From Pseudomonadota bacterium (GTDB lineage Bacteria; Pseudomonadota; Gammaproteobacteria; Acidiferrobacterales; Acidiferrobacteraceae), in contig JAJYPD010000002.1 in the NCBI GenBank assembly GCA_021795715.1, positions 62,001-126,000 on the forward strand: a stretch of DNA of 64,000 bases, written 5' to 3'. A program made the translations under genes and the position numbers. The notes under the pieces were generated by a model. The model searched no databases. It saw nothing but the letters and a program-made list of their open reading frames with translations, and was not told the origin of the DNA. This document shows, one piece after another, positions 7,635-16,012 of the stretch; position 1 is the stretch's first letter; every line of letters begins with the position of its first letter.

Positions 7635-8701
7635 CGCGGGAATGGCGGCTCCTCGATACGGGGCTGCGGTCGGCCGCCGAGAACATGGCTCTCGACCGGA
7701 CCCTGCTTGAGTCGGCTCAGGCGGGGGGGATCAACACCCTGCGATTCCTCCGCTTCAAGCCATCCGCTTTGATTGGTTTTCATCAGAGCGCAGGGCAGGA
7801 ACTGCATCTGGAATACTGTCGCGAACACGGTATCGATGTGTCGCGGCGCATCACCGGCGGTGGCGCCCTTTACTGTGACGAGGGCCAGATCGGCTGGGAG
7901 CTGTTTCTGGATCGGCGGACCTTCGATACGGCCGACATGCTCGCCATTGCAGGCAAGGTGTGCGGGATGGCCGTGCAGGGTCTGCGGCGGCTCGGTATCG
8001 ATGCGGCGTTCCGTCCACGCAATGACATCGAAGTGGCGGGCCGCAAGATCGGCGGGACCGGCGGCGCGTTCGACGGCGAGGCGCTCTTGTATCAGGGTAC
8101 GGTGCTGGTGGACTTCGACATCGAGCGGATGCTGAAAGTCTTGCGCATCCCCCAGGAAAAGCTGTCCGACAAGGCCATCGCGTCGGCGCGCGAACGCATC
8201 ACGACGCTAAACGAGCTCGCCGGCGACACGATTACGATTGCGGCCGTGCAGGAGGCGCTGACGGGTGCTTTTGCGGATGGATTCGGCGTCACGTGGCGCG
8301 CGCAGCAGCTGACCGCCGATGAGCAGGGGCTCTTTGCCCGCTACCGGCAGGAAATGGATTCGCAGGCATGGGTCTACGAAACCGACCGTCCGAGGCTCGA
8401 TGTGGCGACGGTCAGTGCGGTGCGCAAGACGTCGGGCGGGCTTGTGCGCGTGATGCTGCTGGTGGATCGGCCGCGGGAGCGCATCAAGCAGGCGTTCATA
8501 ACCGGCGACTTTTTCGTCAACCCAAAGCGCACGATCGTGGATCTGGAGGCCGCGTTACGCGATTCCGCCTACGAACGTCTGGCGGATATCGTAGACGGGT
8601 TTTTTGCCACGCACCCGGCGCAGATGCTGCTTTTGACACCCGCCGACATCCGGGCGGTGATCGAGGAGGCGTTGGCGCAAGAGGATCGGGCGGCATCATG
8701 A
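7631..8701 (+). CDS. sLpl(AB), lipoate-protein ligase for LbpA
   Basis: A 356-residue protein of the biotin/lipoate ligase fold. The lipoyl-AMP-binding motif RRITGGGA spans residues 72-79, and NDIEVAGRKIGG contains the conserved catalytic lysine Lys139. The chain continues past the LplA core into a C-terminal accessory region (about residue 240 on), so both LplA and LplB parts are on one polypeptide, as in the sHdr-linked ligase sLpl(AB). It should attach octanoate or lipoate to the LbpA lysines. It overlaps lipS1 by 4 nt (7631-7634) and lipT by 4 nt (8698-8701), so the three are probably translated together. Confidence 0.85.
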   Translation: MTREWRLLDTGLRSAAENMALDRTLLESAQAGGINTLRFLRFKPSALIGFHQSAGQELHLEYCREHGIDVSRRITGGGALYCDEGQIGWELFLDRRTFDTADMLAIAGKVCGMAVQGLRRLGIDAAFRPRNDIEVAGRKIGGTGGAFDGEALLYQGTVLVDFDIERMLKVLRIPQEKLSDKAIASARERITTLNELAGDTITIAAVQEALTGAFADGFGVTWRAQQLTADEQGLFARYRQEMDSQAWVYETDRPRLDVATVSAVRKTSGGLVRVMLLVDRPRERIKQAFITGDFFVNPKRTIVDLEAALRDSAYERLADIVDGFFATHPAQMLLLTPADIRAVIEEALAQEDRAAS

Positions 8702-9762
8702 ACGCCACCGCGTTCGACGTGCTGGTGGTGGGGCTTGGACCGGGTGGCGCGGCGGCGGCTTTGGCCGCGGCGCGCGCCGGTCTGTCGGTTCTGGCCGTAG
8801 ACAAGCGGCGGCAGATCGGCGAGCCGGTGCAGTGCGCCGAATTCGTGCCGCTGCCCATGGGCCGCTATGCCAAGCCGGCTTTGGTGCAGCAGATCGCCGG
8901 CATGCGCAGTATTTTGCCGTCGGGTGCCATCGAGCGATCGGATTTTCCGGGCCTCATGGTGGATCGGGCCGCCTTCGATCAGGCGATCGCAACCGAAGCG
9001 TCGCGCAATGGGGCGCTGCTGCGTGTCCAGACGGCTTTGAAGGATCTGCATGCCCGGCGCGGCGAGGCGGTGTTGCGCGGTGCGAATGGACAGACGGAAG
9101 TGGCGCGCTATCGCGTGCTGATCGCGGCCGATGGTCCGCATTCGCCGGTGGCGCGCCTCATCGGCTGGCCGGCACTGCCAACAGTGGAGACCCGCCAGTA
9201 CAGTTTGCCGTTGTTCCGGTCCTATACGGACACCGACATCTGGCTGTCGGATGCTTATCCAGGCGGCTATGCGTGGCTGTTTCCGAAAGGGAACGTCGCC
9301 AACGTGGGGTTGGGTGCCGACCCCCGCCTGTTGCCGGACATGAAGCGCCCGCTCGAAACACTGTGCGTACAGCTTGCCGGCGAGGGCCTGGTGGGCCGCG
9401 CCATCCTCGCGAGGACGGGTGGCGCCATTCCGGTCGGTGGCATGCGGCGCTCGCTCGTGCATGAGAACATCCTGTTCGTCGGTGATGCGGCAGGTCTTAC
9501 CCACCCCATCACCGGCGCCGGCATCGCCAGCGCCGTGCTGTCGGGCGAGAAAGCAGGGCAGGCGGCCGCGGCGTTCCTTGCGGGCCGGGCCGGCGCCCTG
9601 GCGGAATTTGACGAAGACATGCGTGATGAATTCGAAGACAGCCTGGCGCGGGCGGTTGCGCGCCGGCAGTGGTTGATGGAGCGTTGGCACACACCTGCAG
9701 CGCGGTTGGATGCGACCCACAAGCGGGGCTGGGTTGCGTTTCGTGAGTATTTTGCCGCTTAA
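8698..9762 (+). CDS. lipT: LipT, FAD-dependent oxidoreductase of lipoate assembly
   Basis: A 354-residue flavoprotein of the geranylgeranyl-reductase/PHBH type. It opens with the dinucleotide motif GLGPGGAAAA, has the PVQCAEF segment characteristic of geranylgeranyl-reductase-like enzymes near residue 44, and the second FAD motif FVGDAAGLTHPITGAG in the C-terminal half. LipT is conserved with LipS1/LipS2 in sHdr organisms and has been proposed to supply electrons to the radical SAM lipoyl synthases; this role is not shown by sequence. Start ATG 8698 overlaps the sLpl stop. The longer frame reaching back to 8368 lies inside sLpl and was rejected. Confidence 0.82.
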   Translation: MNATAFDVLVVGLGPGGAAAALAAARAGLSVLAVDKRRQIGEPVQCAEFVPLPMGRYAKPALVQQIAGMRSILPSGAIERSDFPGLMVDRAAFDQAIATEASRNGALLRVQTALKDLHARRGEAVLRGANGQTEVARYRVLIAADGPHSPVARLIGWPALPTVETRQYSLPLFRSYTDTDIWLSDAYPGGYAWLFPKGNVANVGLGADPRLLPDMKRPLETLCVQLAGEGLVGRAILARTGGAIPVGGMRRSLVHENILFVGDAAGLTHPITGAGIASAVLSGEKAGQAAAAFLAGRAGALAEFDEDMRDEFEDSLARAVARRQWLMERWHTPAARLDATHKRGWVAFREYFAA

Positions 9763-9782
9763 AGATTGTTGAGGAGATCATC

Positions 9783-10913
9783 ATGAGCGTTCCTGCCGAC
9801 ACGGTCAGCCCGGTCACCTTCTATCGGCCGAACTACCATATCAAGACCCCCGACATGCGTTCACCGGAATACGTACAGATGTCGACGGCGGCCGCGATGA
9901 CCCTCGGGTTGGTGCCCGGTACGATGCATAGGACGGGCTGTACACACTGTCTCAATCTCCTCGTGACGTATGCGGAAGGCTGCCGCGCCAATTGTGCGTA
10001 TTGTGGGCTTGCGCGTCACCGTGAAGAGGCGCGCGACTACGCGGATCGCAACTTCATCCGGGTCGACTGGCCGACCGTGCGTTTCGATGAGGTCATAGAG
10101 CGCATGGTCGGCGGCAGCGATGCCTCGCAGTTTCAGCGCATGTGCATCTCCATGATCACGCATCCGGATTCTGACGCCGATACGATGGTGTTGCTGAAGA
10201 AGTGGATGGCGGCGTTGCCGCATGTTCCTGTATCGATTCTGTCGAACCCGACATCGATGGAAAAGGCCGACCTCATCGCGTTGCGCGACGCCGGCGCCGA
10301 CATTTTCACTGTGGCGCTCGATGCCGTGACACCCGAGATTTTCGACCGCACGCGCGGCAAGGCGGTTGACAGCCCGCACAAATGGGACAAGTACTGGCAG
10401 GCGATCGAATGGGCTGCGGAGGTGTTCGGTCCCGAGAAATTCGGTGCGCATCTGATTTGCGGCATGGGCGAGACCGAAGAAGACATCCTGCGGGTGGCCC
10501 AGCGCATCACGGACATGGGGGGACACAACCACATGTTCGCATTCTTTCCGGAGCGCGGATCGCTGATGGAGGACTGGGCGCCGGTCCCCCGTGATCAATG
10601 GCGTCGTGTCCAGCTTGCGCGCTTCGTGATCGACTACGCAGGCGGACACATCAGCAAGATGCGCTTCGACGAAGAAGGGCGCGTTGTGGATTTCGGCATG
10701 GCCAAGGAGGATCTGGCGGCGTTGATCGAGTCCGGCAAGCCGTTCCAGACATCGGGCTGCCCGGGCAAGGACGACGAGGAGATCTCGGCCTGCAACCGGC
10801 CTTACGGTGATTCCAGTCCGTCCGACATCCGGTCCTTCCCGTTTGCCTTAAACCGCCGCGACGTCGAAATCGTCAAGCGGCAGATGGCGGGCGAAGACAT
10901 CGGCACGCTCTGA
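9783..10913 (+). CDS. lipS2: LipS2-like radical SAM lipoyl synthase subunit
   Basis: A 376-residue radical SAM protein similar to biotin-synthase-family enzymes. Cys67, Cys71 and Cys74 (GCRANCAYC) form the CxxxCxxC motif, preceded by Cys53 and Cys56 (GCTHC). The C-terminal SGCPG and ACNRPYGDS segments could ligate an auxiliary cluster. No biotin genes are present, and the neighbours are the lipoate ligase and LipT, so a role in sulfur insertion with LipS1 is much more likely than biotin synthesis. It starts 20 nt after lipT with a GGAG ribosome-binding site and ends before a 13-bp hairpin terminator. Confidence 0.82.
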   Translation: MSVPADTVSPVTFYRPNYHIKTPDMRSPEYVQMSTAAAMTLGLVPGTMHRTGCTHCLNLLVTYAEGCRANCAYCGLARHREEARDYADRNFIRVDWPTVRFDEVIERMVGGSDASQFQRMCISMITHPDSDADTMVLLKKWMAALPHVPVSILSNPTSMEKADLIALRDAGADIFTVALDAVTPEIFDRTRGKAVDSPHKWDKYWQAIEWAAEVFGPEKFGAHLICGMGETEEDILRVAQRITDMGGHNHMFAFFPERGSLMEDWAPVPRDQWRRVQLARFVIDYAGGHISKMRFDEEGRVVDFGMAKEDLAALIESGKPFQTSGCPGKDDEEISACNRPYGDSSPSDIRSFPFALNRRDVEIVKRQMAGEDIGTL

Positions 10914-10921
10914 TCGTCTGC

Positions 10922-10950
10922 CGGTCACCGGGATGCCATCCCGGTGACCG
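10922..10950. terminator. bidirectional hairpin between lipS2 and the FadL-type gene
   Basis: A perfect 13-bp stem (10922-10934 with 10938-10950) closes the 3-nt loop GCC. It lies between two convergent genes, so it can serve both strands. There is no T-run on either side. Confidence 0.7.
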
Positions 10951-10970
10951 CCGTCCCGCGCCTTGGGATC

Positions 10971-12125
10971 TTATGAGAACCGCCGGCTGAAGCTCAAGCC
11001 AAAGAGCTGTGCCGATCCCCGGTATGTCCCATCATAGGCGCTCGATCCGTTCGGGTTCGAGCCCGCCGGCGCTGTGGCCGCATTCACTGTGCGCGGGTTG
11101 AAATGGATGTACTGGTAGCCCGCGCTCAGCGTCCATGGCCCCATCCGCTGGGTGGCGCCAAGACTGGCCACTTCCTGGCTGGCGGCAGGCAGGCGCGCGG
11201 AGAAAGGCGCCGGACTGACATCGTTGTAACCAAGACCGGCACGCAGTGCGACCCCCTCGCCGAGTCCGTACCGGAAACCCAGATGATAGCCGTTCACATT
11301 GCCTGCACTGGTCAGCATGGCCGGCCCGGCCGTGGTCGCGGGACTCGTAAATCCGCTCCAGCCACTGCGCGTGAAATCCACTTCCATCCCGAGCCGCTTT
11401 GTGATGGTGCCGTGAACGCCAAATGCCATCTGCCAGGGGAGGTGAACGCTCGTCGCGCCCCCGATCGGCAGATTGACGGCGGAACGGAAGGTGGCGCCCA
11501 AACCGACAGGACCGATGCGGGTGGCGACGCCGACATTGCCGCCAAAACGGCTGCCGGATCCGTCAACCGCCATCGCAGGCGTGTTCGCGGCGAAATCGCG
11601 CGCGTAGTAATAGTCGGCCCCGACATTGATGCCGACGTCGCCGATACGGTAGGTCAGGTTCGGGCTGGCGTCATAAACCTGCAGTTCCGTGTATGTCGGC
11701 GCAAGCCCCGCGTTGGTGCCGCTTAAAGCCGGGAACGCATTGGCCGGCCACGCGATGCTGCTGTCGTAAGGTTCGTTCAGGGAAAGCCCAAAGCGGGTGT
11801 TGTCTGTCAATTCGGCATTGATGAAAGCATCCGGTCTTGTCGCCCAGTGCGCGGTGACCGCGGGGATGCGCTGGGACTGGCCGGGCGGCTGGACGCTGGT
11901 GTGGAGATAAAGGCCCAGTACACCGATTTCATAGCCGCTTTTGTGAAAGGCCATGAGGGCCGGGTTGTACGCCAGCGCGCCCAGGCTGCCGGTGTTGGCG
12001 ACGACAGCACCGCCTTCGCTTACGCCCAAAATCGACAGCGGGGCGGGTGCATAGGCGGCGGCGTGGACGGCCCCTGGCAGCAAGAGCATGGCAAGTGGCC
12101 CGAAAACCGGCCCAAGACGACGCAT
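10971..12125 (-). CDS. FadL/OmpP1-type outer-membrane channel protein
   Basis: A 384-residue exported beta-barrel protein. It starts with a signal peptide (basic MRR, hydrophobic stretch, cleavage near VHAAA). It then shows the OmpP1/FadL-like segment near residue 54 in which a small-residue stretch leads to YNPAL, followed by alternating strands and a C-terminal Phe-Ser, with the aromatic SFSRRF pattern of barrel proteins. FadL channels move hydrophobic molecules across the outer membrane. AAGGAGA lies upstream of its ATG. It is divergent from a second FadL-like gene at 12388. Its substrate is unknown; next to the sulfur cluster, polysulfur or elemental sulfur is conceivable. Confidence 0.75.
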   Translation of the reverse strand: MRRLGPVFGPLAMLLLPGAVHAAAYAPAPLSILGVSEGGAVVANTGSLGALAYNPALMAFHKSGYEIGVLGLYLHTSVQPPGQSQRIPAVTAHWATRPDAFINAELTDNTRFGLSLNEPYDSSIAWPANAFPALSGTNAGLAPTYTELQVYDASPNLTYRIGDVGINVGADYYYARDFAANTPAMAVDGSGSRFGGNVGVATRIGPVGLGATFRSAVNLPIGGATSVHLPWQMAFGVHGTITKRLGMEVDFTRSGWSGFTSPATTAGPAMLTSAGNVNGYHLGFRYGLGEGVALRAGLGYNDVSPAPFSARLPAASQEVASLGATQRMGPWTLSAGYQYIHFNPRTVNAATAPAGSNPNGSSAYDGTYRGSAQLFGLSFSRRFS

Positions 12126-12229
12126 AACGTCTCCTTAGAATGTGAATGAACAAGAGGGTCCATGATCGGCCATACCCGCGGGCCGTTCAAGCGCCGTCAC
12201 GAATCGCCGGTCGGAAAGATGTTGCCATA

Positions 12230-12258
12230 TTGACAGGAACGTGACGGACGCGGAATAT
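12230..12258 (+). promoter_or_regulatory. sigma-70-type promoter for the 12388 gene
   Basis: A perfect -35 TTGACA (12230-12235) is followed after 17 nt by GAATAT (12253-12258), one base from the TATAAT-like pattern at its strong positions. It would give a leader of about 120 nt that is purine-rich and ends in AGGAGGA just before ATG 12388. This is the clearest promoter in the window and suggests high expression of the outer-membrane gene. Confidence 0.6.
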
Positions 12259-12387
12259 TGACTCCATCCTCGACGTCGCTCAAAAAGACCCTTTCAAAAG
12301 TGCGCCGACAAAACAAAAGAAGACGAGAGGAGAGGGCGGCCTAGAGGCTGCATATCCAAAGGGTGTCCATTAGGAGGACATAAAACA

Positions 12388-13689
12388 ATGATTAGCAAGA
12401 AGAAGTGGGCCTTGGCTTCCGCGGTGGCTGCGGCTCTCGCGATGCCGGTCAGCGCGTTTGCGACGACTGCCGGTTACTTTCAGCTGGGTTACAGCACGAT
12501 CGCCGATGGTATGGCCGGCGCCTCCGCCGCCCTGCCGCAGGATGCCATGATCATGGCGACCAACCCTGCCGGCATCGCCATCGTTGGCAACCATCTGGAC
12601 ATCGGGGTGGCGGGTTTCTGGCCGTTTCGGGGTTATTCGAGTGGTACTGCCGGCACAGCCGGTTGTTCGGCAGCGGGTTGCGGTCCCATGCCCAACCCGG
12701 GTTCTTATGGCAGCAGCACCAATTTCTTCCTCATCCCGCATATCGGCTACAGCCAGAAGCTGAGTCACGACAACTACTTCGGTCTGGCTATGTACGGCAA
12801 TGGCGGTATGAACACCAACTACCACACCCCAGTCGCAAAGGGGACGGTGCCAGGCGGGCCCTTCTTTGGGGGTCAAACGGGCGTCAACCTGACACAGATG
12901 TTCCTGCAGGCGACCTATGCCCGCCGCTTCCTGCGCCATGACGCCATCGGCTTGAGCGTCATCTATGCCTACCAGCGGTTCAGCGCCGATGGCCTGGGCG
13001 GGTTTGCGGGCTACTCCGCCAGCCCAAGTAACCTGAGCAACAAGGGTACGGCGACTTCGGATGGCGTTGGCGTCAAGGTCGGCGGCCAGTTCCAGCTGTT
13101 CCCGGGGTTGAGCCTCGGTGTGGCCTACTCACCGCGCATGACGATGTCGAAGTTCTCCAAGTACTCCGGCCTCTTTGCAGACCAGGGCCGGATGGACATC
13201 CCCGCCAATGGCGTCGTCGGTCTGGCGTTCCAGCCGACCAACCGTCAGGCCTTCGATTTCGACTTCCAGCGCATTTTCTATGCGGATGTGCCGGCGATCG
13301 GCGACTCCGTTTCCCCGCTTTTCAGTGGCAAGCTGTTCGGCTCCACCAATGGCCCGGGGTTCGGCTGGCAGGATATCGATGTCTACAAGCTGGGCTACCA
13401 GTACCGCGTGACGCACGACACGACCTGGCGCGTCGGGTTTGCGTATAACAACCAGCCGATCCCGCCGTCGCAGGTTCTGCTGAACATCATCGCCCCTGGT
13501 GTCATCCAGCGCCATGTCACGCTGGGCGTCACGACACGCGTCGCACCCGGCCAGGATGTGAGTGTGGCGGCCATGTACGGTCTGCCACAGGCGATCTATG
13601 GCAATGCCCCCGCCGCTTTTGGCGGTGCGCCGATCAAGATCAGCATGCACGAATATCAGATCGAGGCGAATTGGGGTTGGAAGTTCTAA
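12388..13689 (+). CDS. FadL/OmpP1-type outer-membrane channel protein
   Basis: A 433-residue exported protein. A signal peptide (MISKKK, hydrophobic stretch, cleavage near AFATT) precedes the FadL/OmpP1 N-terminal pattern, where ADGMAGASAA and ATNPAGIA correspond to the plug region of FadL. Repeated amphipathic strands follow, and the chain ends in the aromatic WGWKF typical of barrel proteins. It is about 50 residues longer than its divergent neighbour and only distantly similar. A near-consensus promoter and a strong AGGAGGA site precede it and a GC-rich terminator follows, indicating a strongly expressed monocistronic gene. The transported compound is not shown. Confidence 0.8.
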   Translation: MISKKKWALASAVAAALAMPVSAFATTAGYFQLGYSTIADGMAGASAALPQDAMIMATNPAGIAIVGNHLDIGVAGFWPFRGYSSGTAGTAGCSAAGCGPMPNPGSYGSSTNFFLIPHIGYSQKLSHDNYFGLAMYGNGGMNTNYHTPVAKGTVPGGPFFGGQTGVNLTQMFLQATYARRFLRHDAIGLSVIYAYQRFSADGLGGFAGYSASPSNLSNKGTATSDGVGVKVGGQFQLFPGLSLGVAYSPRMTMSKFSKYSGLFADQGRMDIPANGVVGLAFQPTNRQAFDFDFQRIFYADVPAIGDSVSPLFSGKLFGSTNGPGFGWQDIDVYKLGYQYRVTHDTTWRVGFAYNNQPIPPSQVLLNIIAPGVIQRHVTLGVTTRVAPGQDVSVAAMYGLPQAIYGNAPAAFGGAPIKISMHEYQIEANWGWKF

Positions 13690-13718
13690 GCACACAGGCA
13701 GTCAAGGTGATGTAACCC

Positions 13719-13743
13719 AAAGGGGGCCCTCGTGGCCCCCTTT
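13719..13743 (+). terminator. intrinsic terminator after the FadL-type gene
   Basis: A perfect 10-bp stem, AAAGGGGGCC (13719-13728) with GGCCCCCTTT (13734-13743), closes a 5-nt loop CTCGT. The 3' arm ends in TTT and is followed by GCGTTTG. Confidence 0.75.
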
Positions 13744-13811
13744 GCGTTTGAAAAACCACAGAAAGTGTGTCCGAGAAGACCACACAAAAAAACCATACTA
13801 GGAGAGTGACC

Positions 13812-14717
13812 ATGAGCAACGTCATGAAAGTGATATGTCTGGCGGGAGGCCTGGCGGTGAGCACAGGGGCAATCGCGCACGAGATGCGCTACAAGCCCTT
13901 TATCCTCGGTCACGAAAGCACCGGTTCCCTGCAGGCGGTGGTCAGCGCCACACGCATGGCACTGCAAGCCCATGGCTTTAGGGTGGTAGGCCAGTATTCC
14001 CCGGTGCCAGGGGCGACGGTGATCTGTGCCACGGATCCGGAACTGCTGCATGCGGCGGCCCACGCGCGGCGTAATGGCGGGTTTGGCGCGGTACAGCGGG
14101 TCTCGGTGACCCAGGTGCAGAACACCATCCAGGTGTCCTACGCGAACCCGGCCTATGTCGCCATTGCCTACGGACTCGGACCGCTGCCGACCACCGTGGC
14201 AAACCTGAAGGCGGCCCTTGGTGCCAAATTGTCCTTCGGGGTGCATCGGGGGCTTACCCGCAGTGACCTGAAGCCGGGCAACTACCACTACTTCATCGGC
14301 ATGCCGTACTTCGAGAACGTCGACCACATCCGCAAATTCAAGACCTATGCCGATGCGGTCAATACGGTCAGGCGGAACCTGCAGGCGCACGTCGCCGGTA
14401 CGTCGCTCGTCTACGAGGTCAACGTACCCGGCACCAAGCAGCCGACGACCGTGTTTGGGGTGGGCTTGAGCCAGGGTAAGGGGGCAGATGCCAAGGTGTT
14501 GAGTGTGACCGACTACAAGACCTACAAAGGCAACGCCTATGCACCCTATGAGATCATGGTCGAGGGGCGGCGCGTCATTGCGTTGCGGCCGCGCTATCGC
14601 ATCGCCGTCAATTTCCCCGGCACGCCGATGATGGGTTCGCACGGATTCATGTCGATCATGAGTGCGCCGGGAGCCATCCGTCACACGTTGGCGCATGTGG
14701 CCGGCAGGCACGACTGA
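13812..14717 (+). CDS. exported protein of unknown function
   Basis: A 301-residue protein with a clear signal peptide (MSNVMK, hydrophobic core, predicted cleavage after AIAHE or nearby). The mature part begins with a segment of alternating helices and strands (QAVVSATRMALQAHGF, then VICATDPELL) that faintly recalls DUF302-type folds, but I do not recognise the family. Only one cysteine, Cys75 by my count, remains in the mature protein. ATG 13812 follows GGAGAG and gives the signal peptide; an upstream ATG at 13767 would bury it. It lies in the same direction as the FadL-type gene, past a terminator, and has its own terminator, so it is probably expressed independently. Confidence 0.6.
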   Translation: MSNVMKVICLAGGLAVSTGAIAHEMRYKPFILGHESTGSLQAVVSATRMALQAHGFRVVGQYSPVPGATVICATDPELLHAAAHARRNGGFGAVQRVSVTQVQNTIQVSYANPAYVAIAYGLGPLPTTVANLKAALGAKLSFGVHRGLTRSDLKPGNYHYFIGMPYFENVDHIRKFKTYADAVNTVRRNLQAHVAGTSLVYEVNVPGTKQPTTVFGVGLSQGKGADAKVLSVTDYKTYKGNAYAPYEIMVEGRRVIALRPRYRIAVNFPGTPMMGSHGFMSIMSAPGAIRHTLAHVAGRHD

Positions 14718-14725
14718 TGCACGAG

Positions 14726-14756
14726 GCCAGCGGGCGCGAAGGCGCCTGCTGGCTTT
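14726..14756 (+). terminator. intrinsic terminator after the exported protein gene
   Basis: A 12-bp stem with one G-T pair (14726-14737 with 14742-14753) closes a GAAG tetraloop and is followed by TTT. Confidence 0.75.
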
Positions 14757-14805
14757 CCCTACTGGGCCAGTCAGGATAAAATGGAATCTTTTCAAAGGCG
14801 GGCCC

Positions 14806-15207
14806 ATGAAGTCCATCAAGGTCACCGATATCGGGCAGCTCAAAAACGAGCTGAACAAGTATCGCAAGGGTAAGAAACTCGAAATCCGGCAGTTCAATCA
14901 GGCGGCTCGCCTGGCTTGGCTTGGCCGGGTCACCATGATGCCGCTTGAGCCAGATGATCCCGAAACGGAGTCATACCTGGCTTATGTGGATTTTCCCGAG
15001 GGATTGAGCGCCCAGTTGCTCAACATCGACGAAGATCTGGTCGGCCGCATCTTCATCCTCGACGGCGAGCAGGGCCGCTATCTGGCCGAGATCATTGAAC
15101 AGGGCGTGCATGAGCGCGCCGCGTTCTACCAGGAGCTCGACCGGCGGGATTTCTATTTCGGCAAGTTCTACAAATCCACGGACACGCAGGACAAAGCGGG
15201 CGGCTAG
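14806..15207 (+). CDS. conserved-looking cytoplasmic protein, function unknown
   Basis: A 133-residue soluble protein without signal peptide, membrane segment or cysteine. The first 25 residues are lysine-rich; the middle is acidic (PDDPETES, NIDEDL) and the C-terminal part looks helical with several aromatic residues (DFYFGKFY). I do not recognise a domain. ATG 14806 follows AAAGGCGG; frames starting at 14662 run through the terminator and were rejected. It lies 4 nt before the receiver-like gene at 15212, so the two are likely co-transcribed and may act together. Confidence 0.6.
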   Translation: MKSIKVTDIGQLKNELNKYRKGKKLEIRQFNQAARLAWLGRVTMMPLEPDDPETESYLAYVDFPEGLSAQLLNIDEDLVGRIFILDGEQGRYLAEIIEQGVHERAAFYQELDRRDFYFGKFYKSTDTQDKAGG

Positions 15208-15211
15208 GCTC

Positions 15212-15595
15212 ATGGCGGCACCCACCATAGCCGACCGGCTCAACCGGCGGTTTCTGCTGATGACGAACGACGCAGACGTGGTGAACCGGCTGCGGGTTCA
15301 TGTCCCCGCCGATTGGCAGATGCGGGTGGTGACGAATCTGGACGATGTCGGCGGCTGGAGTGACATCCTCCTCTACCGCTTCCTGCTTCTGGATCTCGAT
15401 GAAGTCGAGAGCTTCGATCCCATCGACGTCATCCGTGTCTTGCGGATGGAGTATCTGCTGCAGATCGCCGTGTTCTGTTTCGGCGGTGATGCGGATGTTC
15501 GGGATGAAATGCGGATGTCCCGGGCTGATCGCTTCTACGAACGCGATCAGCTCGTGACGGTATTGCCGCAATTTCTGGCGCAGTACGGCTGGTAG
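15212..15595 (+). CDS. small degenerate receiver-like protein
   Basis: A 127-residue single-domain protein whose strand pattern resembles a CheY-like receiver. RFLLMTNDAD would be the first strand with the acidic pair, FLLLDLDE the third strand with possible phospho-acceptor Asp, and ADRFYERDQL the last loop. The conserved Lys of true receivers appears to be replaced in this last loop. No output domain or kinase gene is nearby. It starts 4 nt after the preceding unknown gene, with no strong ribosome-binding site, so translation is probably coupled. The receiver assignment comes from the pattern only and could be wrong. Confidence 0.5.
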   Translation: MAAPTIADRLNRRFLLMTNDADVVNRLRVHVPADWQMRVVTNLDDVGGWSDILLYRFLLLDLDEVESFDPIDVIRVLRMEYLLQIAVFCFGGDADVRDEMRMSRADRFYERDQLVTVLPQFLAQYGW

Positions 15596-15596
15596 T

Positions 15597-15923
15597 TCAG
15601 CCGATCCACTCGTGGGCCATGACGTCCAGGCGCAGATCCTGCCGGAATGTCTGGCCACCGCTTTCGATTACCAAAGTGGCGACGCGGGTGCCGGGCGTAT
15701 CGAACGCGACTTCGCAGGTGAACGTGTCAGGCAGGCTGATCTGCTGGTCGCAGCGCGCGCTGGTTTCGCCATCGACGAGCACCTGGGCATGGGCGCGGCC
15801 GCTGCCGTTTAGGAGCGCCTGGATACGAAAGGGCTTTTTCGGTACGCGCCGGTAAACGGCCGGATCACGGTTGGCGTTGTATGTCAGATTATTGAGGCGC
15901 ACGAATTTGACGAGTGTGTTCAT
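15597..15923 (-). CDS. small beta-rich protein, function unknown
   Basis: A 108-residue protein without signal peptide or membrane segment. It begins MNTLVKFVRL and continues with alternating strands (FRIQALLNG, HAQVLVDGE, EVAFDTPGT, VATLVIESGG), suggesting an immunoglobulin-like or other beta sandwich; two cysteines, in ARCDQQ and FTCEV, could pair. It is convergent with the receiver-like gene, with one base between the stops. I do not recognise the family. A non-coding or chance frame is possible, but the strand pattern and the absence of a competing frame favour a real gene. Confidence 0.5.
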   Translation of the reverse strand: MNTLVKFVRLNNLTYNANRDPAVYRRVPKKPFRIQALLNGSGRAHAQVLVDGETSARCDQQISLPDTFTCEVAFDTPGTRVATLVIESGGQTFRQDLRLDVMAHEWIG

Positions 15924-16012
15924 AAGCTCCCGGGATGCGACTTTTTTGGCTGCAATGCTGTGATACGATCGGCGATTTTACGGCGTATTCTAGACGAGGT
16001 CCAGCACATCCC

